Positions 17,766 to 26,480 of a stretch of 64,000 nt of DNA are shown here, piece after piece. Location: positions 6,669 through 70,668 of the forward strand of contig CAKTEE010000010.1 in NCBI GenBank assembly GCA_934546985.1. The letters run 5' to 3'. Each line of letters opens with the position of its first letter. Position 1 is the first letter of the stretch. The notes beneath the pieces were generated by a model. That model did not search any database, was not told the origin of the DNA, and worked only from the letters and a program-made list of their open reading frames with translations. The position numbers and the translations under genes were made by a program. The DNA comes from an uncultured Eubacteriales bacterium (GTDB taxonomy: Bacteria; Bacillota; Clostridia; Oscillospirales; Acutalibacteraceae).

Positions 17766-19379
17766 TTAATCAAGAAAAATAATATTTGCACCGGTAACGG
17801 CGCCGTTTTCTGTATGCGGGGCAATCCTGATTTTCCCGCAGTCGGAATAAGTTTTAATATTCAGCTTATCAACCTGGCTTTCTTCGCCGTTAAACGTTGC
17901 TGTCTTCATTTCGCCAAACCATGTTTCAAATGCTTCAGGGCTTATTTTTGCATGATATTTGCTGTTTGGATTTGATACTTCAATACCATAGGCGCACACC
18001 TTGTTATAGATTGCATTTCCGTCTTTCGTAAATCCATACTTCCATATCGGATTACCGCCGTTCCAGCCGCTGTTTGTATATGCAAAACCGCCCGACACCA
18101 TTGTATAAATTGTTGTGCTTTGCTCCAAAGAGGGGCAGTCATGCATGTAATATGTGATGGAACCGTCAGGATTTTTTATGTTTGTTGTGTACAGCCCCAT
18201 GGAATTTGTGATCAATTCATTCAGCCCTAATATTGTCTGCAAACTGCTGTTCAGCGTTTCATTGACCGCTTTTTTTATGCTGTTAATAATTATTGATTCA
18301 TTTTTGGTCAGCGGATTTGCGGCGGCATAACTATTGACCTGTTTTGTTTCTCCCCTGCCCTGCAAAACAGTATTTGCATTCAGCGTATAATTCACATTGG
18401 TTACAATCGTATTAAAAACACTGCCCTTATTATCCGTATACGCTATGACGTCAAGGGGATATATGTAAGGCATCGGTTTACATGTGCATTCATAAGGACG
18501 GTAGGAAAAGCCGCCCACTGCGCTGTAAACCGCCTCGGCTATTTCCTGATAATCATTTTGAATCAGGCCGTTTTGTTCGATATGAAAAGCATATCCGTCA
18601 TCTCCGGCAAGGTAAATATTGGATTCAGCGTCCGTAACCTGTACCCCTGAGATTGTAATAACGTCCTCATGCAAATCTGAAGAATAGCGCATGGACGGCG
18701 TTATCTGAACCGCAGTATCTTTGTACCATGACAGGCGCAGTTTCCCTTCCCAGTCAATAAATGCGCAGCTGGCAGTTATTTCCGCTATCCACTGGATGAT
18801 TTGGCGGTAAGTTATCTTTTCTTCGGCAGGACAAGATAGAATAACATAATCGTGATTAATCAGTGCAGATGTATCCGTGGAAAGCATTACATTGCACACG
18901 GAACACACCTGCGCTAATAAAGCTTCTGCTGTTATCGGGAACTTAAACAGTTCCCAATTTACGTCTTTATCGAAAAGTACCATTCTGTCCAGCGCGGAAA
19001 TTGATATACTGGTCAGTTTTCTGGGCGGCTCATCTACTGTAAAATAACCGCAGGGGATATACTGCACCGCCGCCTTTTCCCATGCGCGGGCGTCCCATTT
19101 TTTGATACCGACGCGCACAAAAAGCTCCGCTCCCTCAAATTTGATATCGTTAAACCTTCCGTCTGAATTATCCAGTTCAAGGGTAAGTTCGGCGGCTATG
19201 GCAGAACCGAGTTCAATTCTCTCGTTAGATGTACAGTACCGGTCTATGGAAAAACCTCCAACGCGGATATCCTCCTGTGTAATGGTTAAATTTTCATTGA
19301 TCCCGCAAAAACGGATTTCAGCAGTCTGCCTGTAATTATTAATAAAAAGGTTCTGCACATCAGCAGTAACAGGATACAT
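17766..19379 (-). CDS. Tail hub / minor tail protein
   Basis: 537 residues. The early part (LTLELDNSDGRFNDI, then CGYFTVDEPPRK and ISALDRMVLFDKDV) matches the common Firmicute phage tail protein that follows the distal tail protein and forms the baseplate hub. I see no clear endopeptidase motif. It follows the distal tail-like gene with only two bases between them and precedes the DUF859-like fibre gene, consistent with a baseplate role. Confidence 0.72.
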   Translation of the reverse strand: MYPVTADVQNLFINNYRQTAEIRFCGINENLTITQEDIRVGGFSIDRYCTSNERIELGSAIAAELTLELDNSDGRFNDIKFEGAELFVRVGIKKWDARAWEKAAVQYIPCGYFTVDEPPRKLTSISISALDRMVLFDKDVNWELFKFPITAEALLAQVCSVCNVMLSTDTSALINHDYVILSCPAEEKITYRQIIQWIAEITASCAFIDWEGKLRLSWYKDTAVQITPSMRYSSDLHEDVITISGVQVTDAESNIYLAGDDGYAFHIEQNGLIQNDYQEIAEAVYSAVGGFSYRPYECTCKPMPYIYPLDVIAYTDNKGSVFNTIVTNVNYTLNANTVLQGRGETKQVNSYAAANPLTKNESIIINSIKKAVNETLNSSLQTILGLNELITNSMGLYTTNIKNPDGSITYYMHDCPSLEQSTTIYTMVSGGFAYTNSGWNGGNPIWKYGFTKDGNAIYNKVCAYGIEVSNPNSKYHAKISPEAFETWFGEMKTATFNGEESQVDKLNIKTYSDCGKIRIAPHTENGAVTGANIIFLD

Positions 19380-19381
19380 TT

Positions 19382-19759
19382 TTATACCCCCGAACGTTTA
19401 ATTAAATTAAAGGCCAGATTGCTCCATAAGCCGCCCTGGCTTAAATCGTAGAGCGGCGCGGAACGGTTGCCGACATAAAACTCAGCGGTTACATATTCCC
19501 CCTCCATGGGATCTAAATAACAAACGCTGATATATTCCGGATTAAAGGCTTTTAAAATCTTGGATATTTCCAAAGTCGTCAGCCATTGCCAGGATAATTC
19601 AATGCCTACAATCTGGCCAATCCGCTTTTTATCCATTACCGTTGATTCCGTGCGCCCCGCATCAGAAGATGATATATCTTCCAGTTTCCACGAATACGCA
19701 TCAGGGCATTTAACAGGCATCCCGTTTACCGACCTTATCGGATTATAATTTTCAGACAT
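19382..19759 (-). CDS. Distal tail-type protein (DUF6711-like)
   Basis: 125 residues, located between tape measure and tail hub, the place of the distal tail (Dit) protein. NGMPVKCPDAYSWKLEDISS and the later ELSWQWLTTLEISKILK resemble the small DUF6711 phage proteins that take this position in Clostridial phages. Short and intact. Identification rests mainly on position and general pattern. Confidence 0.6.
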   Translation of the reverse strand: MSENYNPIRSVNGMPVKCPDAYSWKLEDISSSDAGRTESTVMDKKRIGQIVGIELSWQWLTTLEISKILKAFNPEYISVCYLDPMEGEYVTAEFYVGNRSAPLYDLSQGGLWSNLAFNLIKRSGV

Positions 19760-19771
19760 ATAACCGCCTCC

Positions 19772-22700
19772 TTAGGTTCCTACCGGTATAATTGTTTTAC
19801 CGTCACGCAGATTTTTCCTTTTTGCACCTTTGGCAATAGATGATGCGGTAACGATTACATCATTATCCTTATCAACCAATTCCCTGAGCAGTCTGTTCTG
19901 TTCTTTTAACAGCGCAATCATTTCAGCCAGAATTAAATGAGACGGACCGTTATTGCCGGTTGATTTTAAGCCGTTTGCAACAGCTTCGGCGATTTTGGAT
20001 TCAGGCGCGACAATTTCTCCCTCATGCCGGTTATCGCCAATCATGGCAAGCTGGGGAGTATTTGCTTTAACATAACCGCCCTGCGCCAGTTTTGGGATTG
20101 AGACATTTCCCAGCACTGGGATATTAAACCCGAATTTGCCGCCGCCAAGCCCAGGCACCCAGCTCGGCACATCAAACGACAGGTTATTCAGGGCGCGGAT
20201 CATACCGTTGAACCCATTAATAACGCCGTTTGCCATTTTCTCTATCCCGCCGAGAATTGAATTGATGATGCCGCGGATGGTATTCCAGATACCATTAAAA
20301 ACGCGGGAAACCGTATCTTTTATGGAATTCAGGACATTGCTGAATGTGCTTTTTATAGTTTCCAATGCTCTGGAAATTCCGCCCTTGATGCCATCCATTA
20401 CGCCGGAAATCGTAGTTTTGATTTTATCGAATACGTTCCCTATCGTAGTTTTAATACCGTTGACGATATTGGAAACTGTTGTTTTAATTCCCGTCCATAT
20501 TGTAGATATTATGGTCGCAACTTTTTTCAGGACTACCTCGACATAGAATTTGATAGATTCCCATGCTCCGGTAAATACGCCTTTAATCGTGCCAAAAATA
20601 CCGTTAAAGAAATTTACAATTCCGTTCCAGATGTATTCAACAAAGTTGGAAATGCCGCTCATCCAGCCGGAGAACATTTCGGAAATCCCGCTCCATGCTT
20701 TGTACCAATCGCCTGTAAAGATACCGACAATAAAATCAATCAGACCGCTCAACACTTGAGAAATTGCGTCAATGCACCCGCTTATCAGACCAACAAGGTT
20801 CATGACCTGCTCGACAATCCAGTTGATGATTGGTCCTAAAACCGGCATAATGGTGTTAATCAGCCAACTAATTAACGGCGATAACCACTGTTCCCAAAGC
20901 ACGCCGACAGCATTGCAAATCTTACCGATAAATTCAAGCAGGCTGTTAATTGCAGGCTGAATATGGCTTTCCCAAAGTTCTTTAAATTTCTGCCCCCAAG
21001 ATGTCAGCAAAGGGTTAATATATTTGTTCCACGCTTCGCTCCAAGAAGATACAATTCTTGACAGCCCATTGCCGAGTTTTTCAAACATCGGGCCTATGTA
21101 TTCATCGTAAACCTCTCCGATTTTTGCACAGGTTGCAGTAACACCATTGGAAATTGTGCTGACAACGGAACCGATAAAATTCCATGTGCCGCTTAAAGCT
21201 TCCGTAATTTTATCTTTATTTTCAATAATCGGCTTTGCAATCGCTCCAAGAACATCACGGCCTAATTTCTGCCCTAATTCCAAAGCAGTCATTGCAGGGT
21301 CTGCAAAAATATTGATTATATCAGCTGTCAGCTGTTTAGATACGTCCCCGCCGAAAACGCCCTGAAAGATATCCGCAGCGGCTGTTGATAGTTTCGCCCT
21401 TATTTCTGACGCCTGCGCAGAAACATCAAACATGGAAATTATCCAATTTTTGATACGCTGGCCGTGCTGTTGTAAATATACGTCAACGCCGCCAATCAGG
21501 GCTTCTGTAATAGTCACGCCTATGCGAGCAAAAGAACCCACAGTTTCGCCAAGTGCTTTTGCGGCGGAATTCGCCCATCCCTGCACTGCATTTTTAACTT
21601 CGGATGAATTGAATATACCGGAAATAGTTTCTTTGATACTTTGCAAATGGGCTGTTATACCGTCAAAATCAGCATTTCCCCAGCCTATGGAAAAACCTTT
21701 CTGAAATTCGGTTTTCAGTTTGTCCCATATGCTTTGTATTTTTTCAAGCGCCGCGCTTCCAGTTTCCGCCTGTTCTTGCATGGCGTTCCCGAAACCTAAA
21801 TCTCCGAAATCAAAATCACCGCCGCCAGCACCGGAACCGCCGCCGGAACCTCCTGCATCTGACGGCGGCTTTGCCAGCGTTGTAATTTCATCCAACCCTG
21901 CGAATGATTTCTGGATTTCCTTCGCCGCTTTTTTTGCCGCGCCGCCTACCCCGCCAACAGAACTCGACAGATTATCAGCATTGGCAGTAGCAGCGGCAAG
22001 TTCGCCTGAAACGGACCCGCCTCCGCCGCCTGATTTTTTCCCCATAATTGCGGCAGTGAATGAAGCAAAGGCTTTTGCAAGCTTATTCAGCCCTGCCAGT
22101 ATGGTATTTATCCATTTAACTACAGGGGAAAGAACATTAATCATCCCCTGGCCTATGGAGGCTTTCAGGGAATCAAACTGCAATTTTAAAATGCGGGTTT
22201 GGTTCGCCCACCCGTCAGACGTGCGGGCAAAATCCCCCTGCGCCAATGCCAGCTTGTCTAATACAAACTGATACCTTAACGCCACTTTTTCCTGTTCTGA
22301 CATTTTTGCGGTTACTTTTCCGTAACCGTTTGCCAGAGCATAGGCGTCAAGGGCATTCTGGGTCATGACAATTCCCAAATCTTTCAGCGTTTCGGTTTCG
22401 CCTGTAAACACTGATTTCAATTTGGTATAGGCTTCGTCCTGACTGATGTTATAGAAAGAAGCGACATCACCGGCAAGTCCGGTTAATGTTGCAGACATAT
22501 CCAGCGCGGCTTTTTCGGTGAATCCAAACGCTTTCGACATTGCGCCAAACGTACCCGCAAACTTTTTAGCCATCGTTTCCGATAAGCCGAAGGATACCGC
22601 CGCATTCTGCGCAAATGTATCTATCTGCTTTGATAACGCCGGAAAGGTTACGTCTACAACATTCTGGACTTCTGCTAAGTCTGAACCAAGTTCCAGACAT

Positions 22701-23200
22701 TCCTGCCCAAACCTTATGACCTGGCGAACAGCAAATGCACCGGCGATAACCGCACCAATTTTTTTGAATGCAGAAGTAAAGGAATGTTCCGCTTTGTTCG
22801 CAACATTGGAAAATGTTTTATTCAATCGATTGGAAGATTGAACGCTTTGCTGTTCAACATCAACAATATTTTTTTCTATTTTATCAGTAGCTTTCCCGCT
22901 CTGCCGTTCAATCTGTTCCCATGCTTTTTTCATCGCATCAGAAGCAGACATGCCTTGTTTTCTGTATATCCAAGCGATGGATGAAGCTTTTGATTTCATG
23001 CTTTTTTCGCTGTCGGCAAGAATAGCAGAAATCTTTTTTGCGGTATCATCCATACTTTTTTCAGCATTTGCCCCTGCTTTATCAAAAGCCTCTGACATTT
23101 TCGTTTCGGCTTTTTTAGCTGATTCATCTACTTCTTTATCAAAATTGCGGCTGTCAAAGCCAAGTTCCAAACTTACTTTGCCAACATTTTCATCGGCCAT
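19772..23200 (-). CDS. Tail tape measure protein
   Basis: 1142 residues, the longest prophage gene. Helical N-terminus with repeated Lys/Ala/Glu heptads, then a hydrophobic, Gly-rich centre (GGGGGSVSGELAAATANA, SDAGGSGGGSGAGGG) and a long run of amphipathic repeats of the type IWNGIVNFFNGIF, KTTVSNIVNGIKTTI and TISGVMDGIKGGI. This is the usual layout of proteins that set tail length and pass into the cell during DNA injection. The C-terminus has PELAMIGDNRHEGEIV-like sequence (here TPQLAMIGDNRHEGEIV), a standard tape-measure ending. The ATG at 23200 has an AGGTGG site; the one at 23218 does not. Confidence 0.92.
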   Translation of the reverse strand: MADENVGKVSLELGFDSRNFDKEVDESAKKAETKMSEAFDKAGANAEKSMDDTAKKISAILADSEKSMKSKASSIAWIYRKQGMSASDAMKKAWEQIERQSGKATDKIEKNIVDVEQQSVQSSNRLNKTFSNVANKAEHSFTSAFKKIGAVIAGAFAVRQVIRFGQECLELGSDLAEVQNVVDVTFPALSKQIDTFAQNAAVSFGLSETMAKKFAGTFGAMSKAFGFTEKAALDMSATLTGLAGDVASFYNISQDEAYTKLKSVFTGETETLKDLGIVMTQNALDAYALANGYGKVTAKMSEQEKVALRYQFVLDKLALAQGDFARTSDGWANQTRILKLQFDSLKASIGQGMINVLSPVVKWINTILAGLNKLAKAFASFTAAIMGKKSGGGGGSVSGELAAATANADNLSSSVGGVGGAAKKAAKEIQKSFAGLDEITTLAKPPSDAGGSGGGSGAGGGDFDFGDLGFGNAMQEQAETGSAALEKIQSIWDKLKTEFQKGFSIGWGNADFDGITAHLQSIKETISGIFNSSEVKNAVQGWANSAAKALGETVGSFARIGVTITEALIGGVDVYLQQHGQRIKNWIISMFDVSAQASEIRAKLSTAAADIFQGVFGGDVSKQLTADIINIFADPAMTALELGQKLGRDVLGAIAKPIIENKDKITEALSGTWNFIGSVVSTISNGVTATCAKIGEVYDEYIGPMFEKLGNGLSRIVSSWSEAWNKYINPLLTSWGQKFKELWESHIQPAINSLLEFIGKICNAVGVLWEQWLSPLISWLINTIMPVLGPIINWIVEQVMNLVGLISGCIDAISQVLSGLIDFIVGIFTGDWYKAWSGISEMFSGWMSGISNFVEYIWNGIVNFFNGIFGTIKGVFTGAWESIKFYVEVVLKKVATIISTIWTGIKTTVSNIVNGIKTTIGNVFDKIKTTISGVMDGIKGGISRALETIKSTFSNVLNSIKDTVSRVFNGIWNTIRGIINSILGGIEKMANGVINGFNGMIRALNNLSFDVPSWVPGLGGGKFGFNIPVLGNVSIPKLAQGGYVKANTPQLAMIGDNRHEGEIVAPESKIAEAVANGLKSTGNNGPSHLILAEMIALLKEQNRLLRELVDKDNDVIVTASSIAKGAKRKNLRDGKTIIPVGT

Positions 23201-23239
23201 AAATCCACCTGCTTTCATTCAAAAGCAGGCTCCGGCTCG

Positions 23240-23389
23240 CTACTCTTGCGGTGCGGCTCTAGGCTCTGTCTCTTTGATTGTTATTTTATTGATTGTTTTA
23301 CACCTTGGACATTTGATTTCTATATATCCATTCACAGATATACAATAGAACAACGTGTGCCCGCACTTACTGCACTTTATCTTTTCAAT
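23240..23389 (-). CDS. Com-like zinc-ribbon protein
   Basis: A 49-residue protein with two CxxC pairs (CSKC at residues 6-9 and CPRC at 27-30) in the pattern KCSKCGHTLFYC...IEIKCPRCKTIN, as in the Com family. In phage Mu, Com is a zinc-dependent translational activator of mom; Com-like genes also occur between chaperone and tape-measure genes in Firmicute phages, where the role is unknown. The frame has no ATG, GTG or TTG; the best start is ATT at 23389, nine bases after AGGGGG, which overlaps the end of the previous gene. No mom-like gene was seen. Confidence 0.6.
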   Translation of the reverse strand: MEKIKCSKCGHTLFYCISVNGYIEIKCPRCKTINKITIKETEPRAAPQE

Positions 23390-23391
23390 GG

Positions 23392-23751
23392 TTAAACGCC
23401 CCCTGCCATAGCAATAAACGCCGCCTTGAAACCATCCAAAGCAGCGTTTATATTATCCTGAGAAACTGTTTTCGCCTGTTTCTTTCTCCATTCATTCCTG
23501 ATTTTGTGCTGTTCCTTTGTGAACCGTTTCAGGATTTCCTTGTCATTTTCCGCTCTGACAGCCACAATTCTTCCCAGAGGCGTATCAGGCGCAAGGCCGG
23601 ACAGCAAACTTTTAAATTCATCCCAGCTTACAGTTTCAAATTCTTTCGTTTGCAGCCTTAACCCGTACTGCGTGAGAAAACTGGAAACAATCAGATCCCA
23701 GTCTTCAAATAAATCGTAGTACGGGTCACTATTCTCCCAAGCTGTCAACAT
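23392..23751 (-). CDS. Tail assembly chaperone, Gp15 family
   Basis: 119 residues. The pattern FEDWDLIVSSFLTQYG, SGLAPDTPLGRIVAVRAE and KIRNEWRKKQA is the signature of the bacteriophage Gp15 family, the second tail chaperone in Firmicute siphoviruses. It overlaps the preceding chaperone by 23 bases. The ATG lies right after a run of five G, so it may be made from its own start, by coupling, or as a frameshift extension. Confidence 0.75.
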   Translation of the reverse strand: MLTAWENSDPYYDLFEDWDLIVSSFLTQYGLRLQTKEFETVSWDEFKSLLSGLAPDTPLGRIVAVRAENDKEILKRFTKEQHKIRNEWRKKQAKTVSQDNINAALDGFKAAFIAMAGGV

Positions 23752-24025
23752 CCCCCGAAATTAACTCAACAGCTTCCTGAATAACCGTCATTAAATCCTG
23801 AAAGCTGAGATGGAGTTTATCTAAAATATTTCTGGATTTCTTTGGGAAAATAAGCTCATACGCCTGCAATACATTTTTGCTTTCCATTTTCTCATCATTC
23901 ATTAAACCCATGATTTTCAGCATTGTAGGCGCATCGCCGTTAACCTCGATTTTTTCGCCTTTAATCATCAGGCTTGGATTCTCCCCGAAAGAAAGCTTAT
24001 CTGTAATATCAATAACTTTTGCCAT
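23729..24025 (-). CDS. Tail assembly chaperone, first (Gp14-like)
   Basis: 98 residues, directly after the tail tube gene and before Gp15, which is the place of the first tail chaperone (gpG equivalent). The sequence (KVIDITDKLSFGENPSL, then LQAYELIFPKKSRNILDKL) fits this family. The ATG at 24025 follows AAAGGA; earlier in-frame ATGs at 24034 and 24043 have poorer spacing. Confidence 0.65.
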   Translation of the reverse strand: MAKVIDITDKLSFGENPSLMIKGEKIEVNGDAPTMLKIMGLMNDEKMESKNVLQAYELIFPKKSRNILDKLHLSFQDLMTVIQEAVELISGDVDSLGE

Positions 24026-24089
24026 TTCAATCATCCTTTCCATAATTAAAGCGCGGAGTATTTTCCGCGCTTTTTATAAATTAACTACT

Positions 24090-24530
24090 TTATGCGGCAG
24101 TCGGAAGTGTAACAGTAGGTTTACCGTTGCTCAACGCCTCAAACTCCAGCGGTGCAACGTTGGTAGAATCCCCCGCTCCAATATTTGTAACATTAAATAC
24201 GCAGGGAAGAACAACCTCTGTTTTATCAGGAAACGTCCAAACCAATACGCCCTCGGAGGCTCTGCCGTTAACAAAGGCTTTACCGGCGATATAGTCGTTT
24301 CCTGGATCCCCTACATTACGCTTGCCGTTAATACTAATGGTGATTGATTTCGCTGTCATCAACCGTCTGGCCCAACCCTCAGTGTTAAACGGCGTCCATT
24401 CTTCAACGCCATTATCAAACGATACGGAAAATGTTTCCATATCGGCTATCGTGGTCGCGTCCTCTTTTGTTGTCCCTGCCTTAAATTGGTTCTCATAAAC
24501 CGGATAAACTCCGGTAGGTACTTCTGGCAT
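24090..24530 (-). CDS. Major tail tube protein
   Basis: 146 residues. ETFSVSFDNGVEEWTPF, RLMTAKSITISINGKRN and WTFPDKTEVVLPCVFNVTN are typical of phage tail tube proteins of this type, which form the beta-barrel rings of the tail. It is placed between the tail terminator and the chaperones. Confidence 0.85.
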   Translation of the reverse strand: MPEVPTGVYPVYENQFKAGTTKEDATTIADMETFSVSFDNGVEEWTPFNTEGWARRLMTAKSITISINGKRNVGDPGNDYIAGKAFVNGRASEGVLVWTFPDKTEVVLPCVFNVTNIGAGDSTNVAPLEFEALSNGKPTVTLPTAA

Positions 24531-24538
24531 AAATTAAT

Positions 24539-24943
24539 TCATCCTTTCCTGTAAATAAAATCCAGCCATATAACGTATTCGTATACCCCTTCATCATCTG
24601 TCCCAACATCCTGCGGTTCAGGAACCATGAGACGGATAAAACGAACAAAGGTATCTTTCAGCGTCAGGCTGGTAACTGATTTGATTTTTTCAAACAGCGC
24701 AAACGCTGCTTTTTCTGTTTCGCGCTGACTTTTGTTCCAGTGTATCAGCAAAGATACAGGCTTAATATCATAGGTGGACTGCTCGCAGCCCCCTAATGCA
24801 GTTCGGGGCATGTATGTACTTTTGCGGTGATATACGCCTATAGATTTCTGCTTTTTATTATCAAGCTTGCCGATATAAACGTTGTCATCATGGGCAATCC
24901 CAAGGGAAGCTACCCAATCGCGTATCTCTTTCAAATACAGCAT
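24539..24943 (-). CDS. Minor capsid/tail terminator-type protein
   Basis: 134 residues. Start MLYLKEIRDWVASLGIA and ending EYVIWLDFIYRKG resemble the minor_capsid_3 family, whose position directly before the tail tube gene corresponds to the tail terminator that stops tube growth and joins the head. It abuts the next upstream gene with no gap. Confidence 0.68.
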   Translation of the reverse strand: MLYLKEIRDWVASLGIAHDDNVYIGKLDNKKQKSIGVYHRKSTYMPRTALGGCEQSTYDIKPVSLLIHWNKSQRETEKAAFALFEKIKSVTSLTLKDTFVRFIRLMVPEPQDVGTDDEGVYEYVIWLDFIYRKG

Positions 24944-25327
24944 TTACATACCTCCAATTTCTTTGCGATAAAACTCTGCAAATGTTTCCTCGTAAAACTC
25001 TTTTTCTGACCCGCTTATCCACAGATCAAGCCACTGCCCTCCGGCTTTCGGGTTATTTGTTTTTTGATAATTGTATTCAGGGTGGTAATACAATCTGCGC
25101 GCCTGCGGACCTTGCGTTACAATGGACACTCGCCCACGTTGAGATTTTGAGTAATCAACAAATGTATTTTCATTTTGCAGAGTTCCGTTATCAAAAGGAA
25201 TTACCTGCGCATTTACAATTTCCGCATGCAGTGCTTCGGCAGTTTTTTCCAATGCGGTTATCGCGGCTTTATCAAGTTTTTTAACCATGGTTTTATTGAT
25301 TTTCACTTTAGAACGCGCTTTAATCAT
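24944..25327 (-). CDS. Minor capsid protein (minor_capsid_2-like, head-tail joining)
   Basis: 127 residues. AALEKTAEALHAEIVNAQVIP-type sequence and YYHPEYNYQKTNNPKAGGQW match the minor_capsid_2 family, comparable to HK97 gp10 neck proteins. The ATG at 25327 overlaps the previous stop codon (TGATG), indicating coupling; the frame runs 21 nt further upstream inside that gene. Confidence 0.7.
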   Translation of the reverse strand: MIKARSKVKINKTMVKKLDKAAITALEKTAEALHAEIVNAQVIPFDNGTLQNENTFVDYSKSQRGRVSIVTQGPQARRLYYHPEYNYQKTNNPKAGGQWLDLWISGSEKEFYEETFAEFYRKEIGGM

Positions 25328-25665
25328 CACACCACATCCAATCGGCAATAGTTTACTGTCCCGTCAGAATTGCGGGCTTTCATGCCCTGCTGAATACGCC
25401 GCTCCATACCGAACACGGTAACTGTCCCCCCGCTCAGCGCCGGAATATCCGGCGCAATATCGCCGCAGAACAGGGCTGTGCCTGTAATCTGCACCAGCTT
25501 TTTTTCTGCTGTCAGCACGGTTTTTGCCGTATCCTGAAAATTACATTTTAAATCCAAATCCTTTACATATTTTGGTTCACCATATTTATTCAGTTCTTCG
25601 GATTCTAAATGCACATGGATATCCGTCCGGCATGATTTCTTTGGTATTAAACATGGATATTTCAT
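25327..25665 (-). CDS. Minor capsid protein (minor_capsid_1-like, head closure)
   Basis: 112 residues. The short beta-rich protein begins MKYPCLIPKKSCRTDIHVH and contains AEKKLVQITGTALFCGDI, features of the minor_capsid_1 family, which acts as a head-tail stopper. Translation is coupled to the next gene by an overlapping stop/start. Confidence 0.7.
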   Translation of the reverse strand: MKYPCLIPKKSCRTDIHVHLESEELNKYGEPKYVKDLDLKCNFQDTAKTVLTAEKKLVQITGTALFCGDIAPDIPALSGGTVTVFGMERRIQQGMKARNSDGTVNYCRLDVV

Positions 25666-25669
25666 AGCT

Positions 25670-26053
25670 TCACCCCGCTAACCGGCAGCATAAGCCGGTT
25701 TGGCAAAGCAGGGAATAGGTATCCCTGCGCATTGCAATGCCTTTATCGGTAAAAACATTCCATGAACTGCCAAACTGAGCCGATACGCCGTTAATGCTGT
25801 AGCTTTGCAGGATTGTATCAATTTCATCTGCATTTTCATGCTCAAAATCTGCCTGCCGGCACACAACTTCACGTATAATATCCTGCTGGAACTCGGTTAA
25901 ATTGGAAAATCCCTGATCTATAATCCTGTTATAGGTCAGGGAATCAATATGTCTGGAAGCTTGCTTTAAAGCCCTTGGAAGGGAACTGATTAACATTTCC
26001 CCGCTGTATGTACTGCGGTAGTATTCAGTGGTTGCATATGGTTTATAGGGCAT
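25670..26053 (-). CDS. Head-tail connector protein
   Basis: 127 residues, rich in helices (ALKQASRHIDSLTYNRI, FQQDIIREVVCRQADFEHE), fitting the gp6/adaptor class that binds below the portal. The ATG at 26053 follows TAGGAGGT; the ATG nine codons upstream lacks such a site. Position between capsid/fibre and stopper genes supports the call. Confidence 0.7.
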   Translation of the reverse strand: MPYKPYATTEYYRSTYSGEMLISSLPRALKQASRHIDSLTYNRIIDQGFSNLTEFQQDIIREVVCRQADFEHENADEIDTILQSYSINGVSAQFGSSWNVFTDKGIAMRRDTYSLLCQTGLCCRLAG

Positions 26054-26064
26054 ATAGATACCTC

Positions 26065-26469
26065 CTAAGATACAGACCAAACCCCGTCTGTATTCACTGC
26101 GGTTTTAGCAGTACCGCCGTCCTTAAATGTAAAGGATTCTGCACTGCAAGGAACATCTTCAAATATTTTATTGTCGGCATGATATGTCACTCCGGCTAAC
26201 GAAATATCTGTAACCGCTCCGGCTGCCGTATAGCTTACAGCAATAAGCCTTTCGAGGAAATTGTCATCTGCGGCATCAGGCGTAAGCGTACCGTAACGGA
26301 CCGTATTCCTTTGCCTGAAATAAGGAGCATTGTCAGCTCCCTCCAAAGCGTCCTGCATTACAGCCCCTTTATGCTGGCCGGTATATTCTCCTGCAGTTGC
26401 CATTCGCTCGCCCTCAATCGGAGACCCCTCCGGCCAATCGACATTTCCGTATTTCATTTCATTCGGCAT
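26065..26469 (-). CDS. Head fibre / decoration-type protein
   Basis: 134 residues, directly downstream of the capsid gene. GEYTGQHKGAVMQDALEGADN and the C-terminal DGGTAKTAVNTDGVWSVS resemble phage head fibre proteins (Phage_fiber_2-like), which decorate the capsid. Beta-rich, no membrane segment. Confidence 0.6.
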   Translation of the reverse strand: MPNEMKYGNVDWPEGSPIEGERMATAGEYTGQHKGAVMQDALEGADNAPYFRQRNTVRYGTLTPDAADDNFLERLIAVSYTAAGAVTDISLAGVTYHADNKIFEDVPCSAESFTFKDGGTAKTAVNTDGVWSVS

Positions 26470-26480
26470 AATATTCCTCC

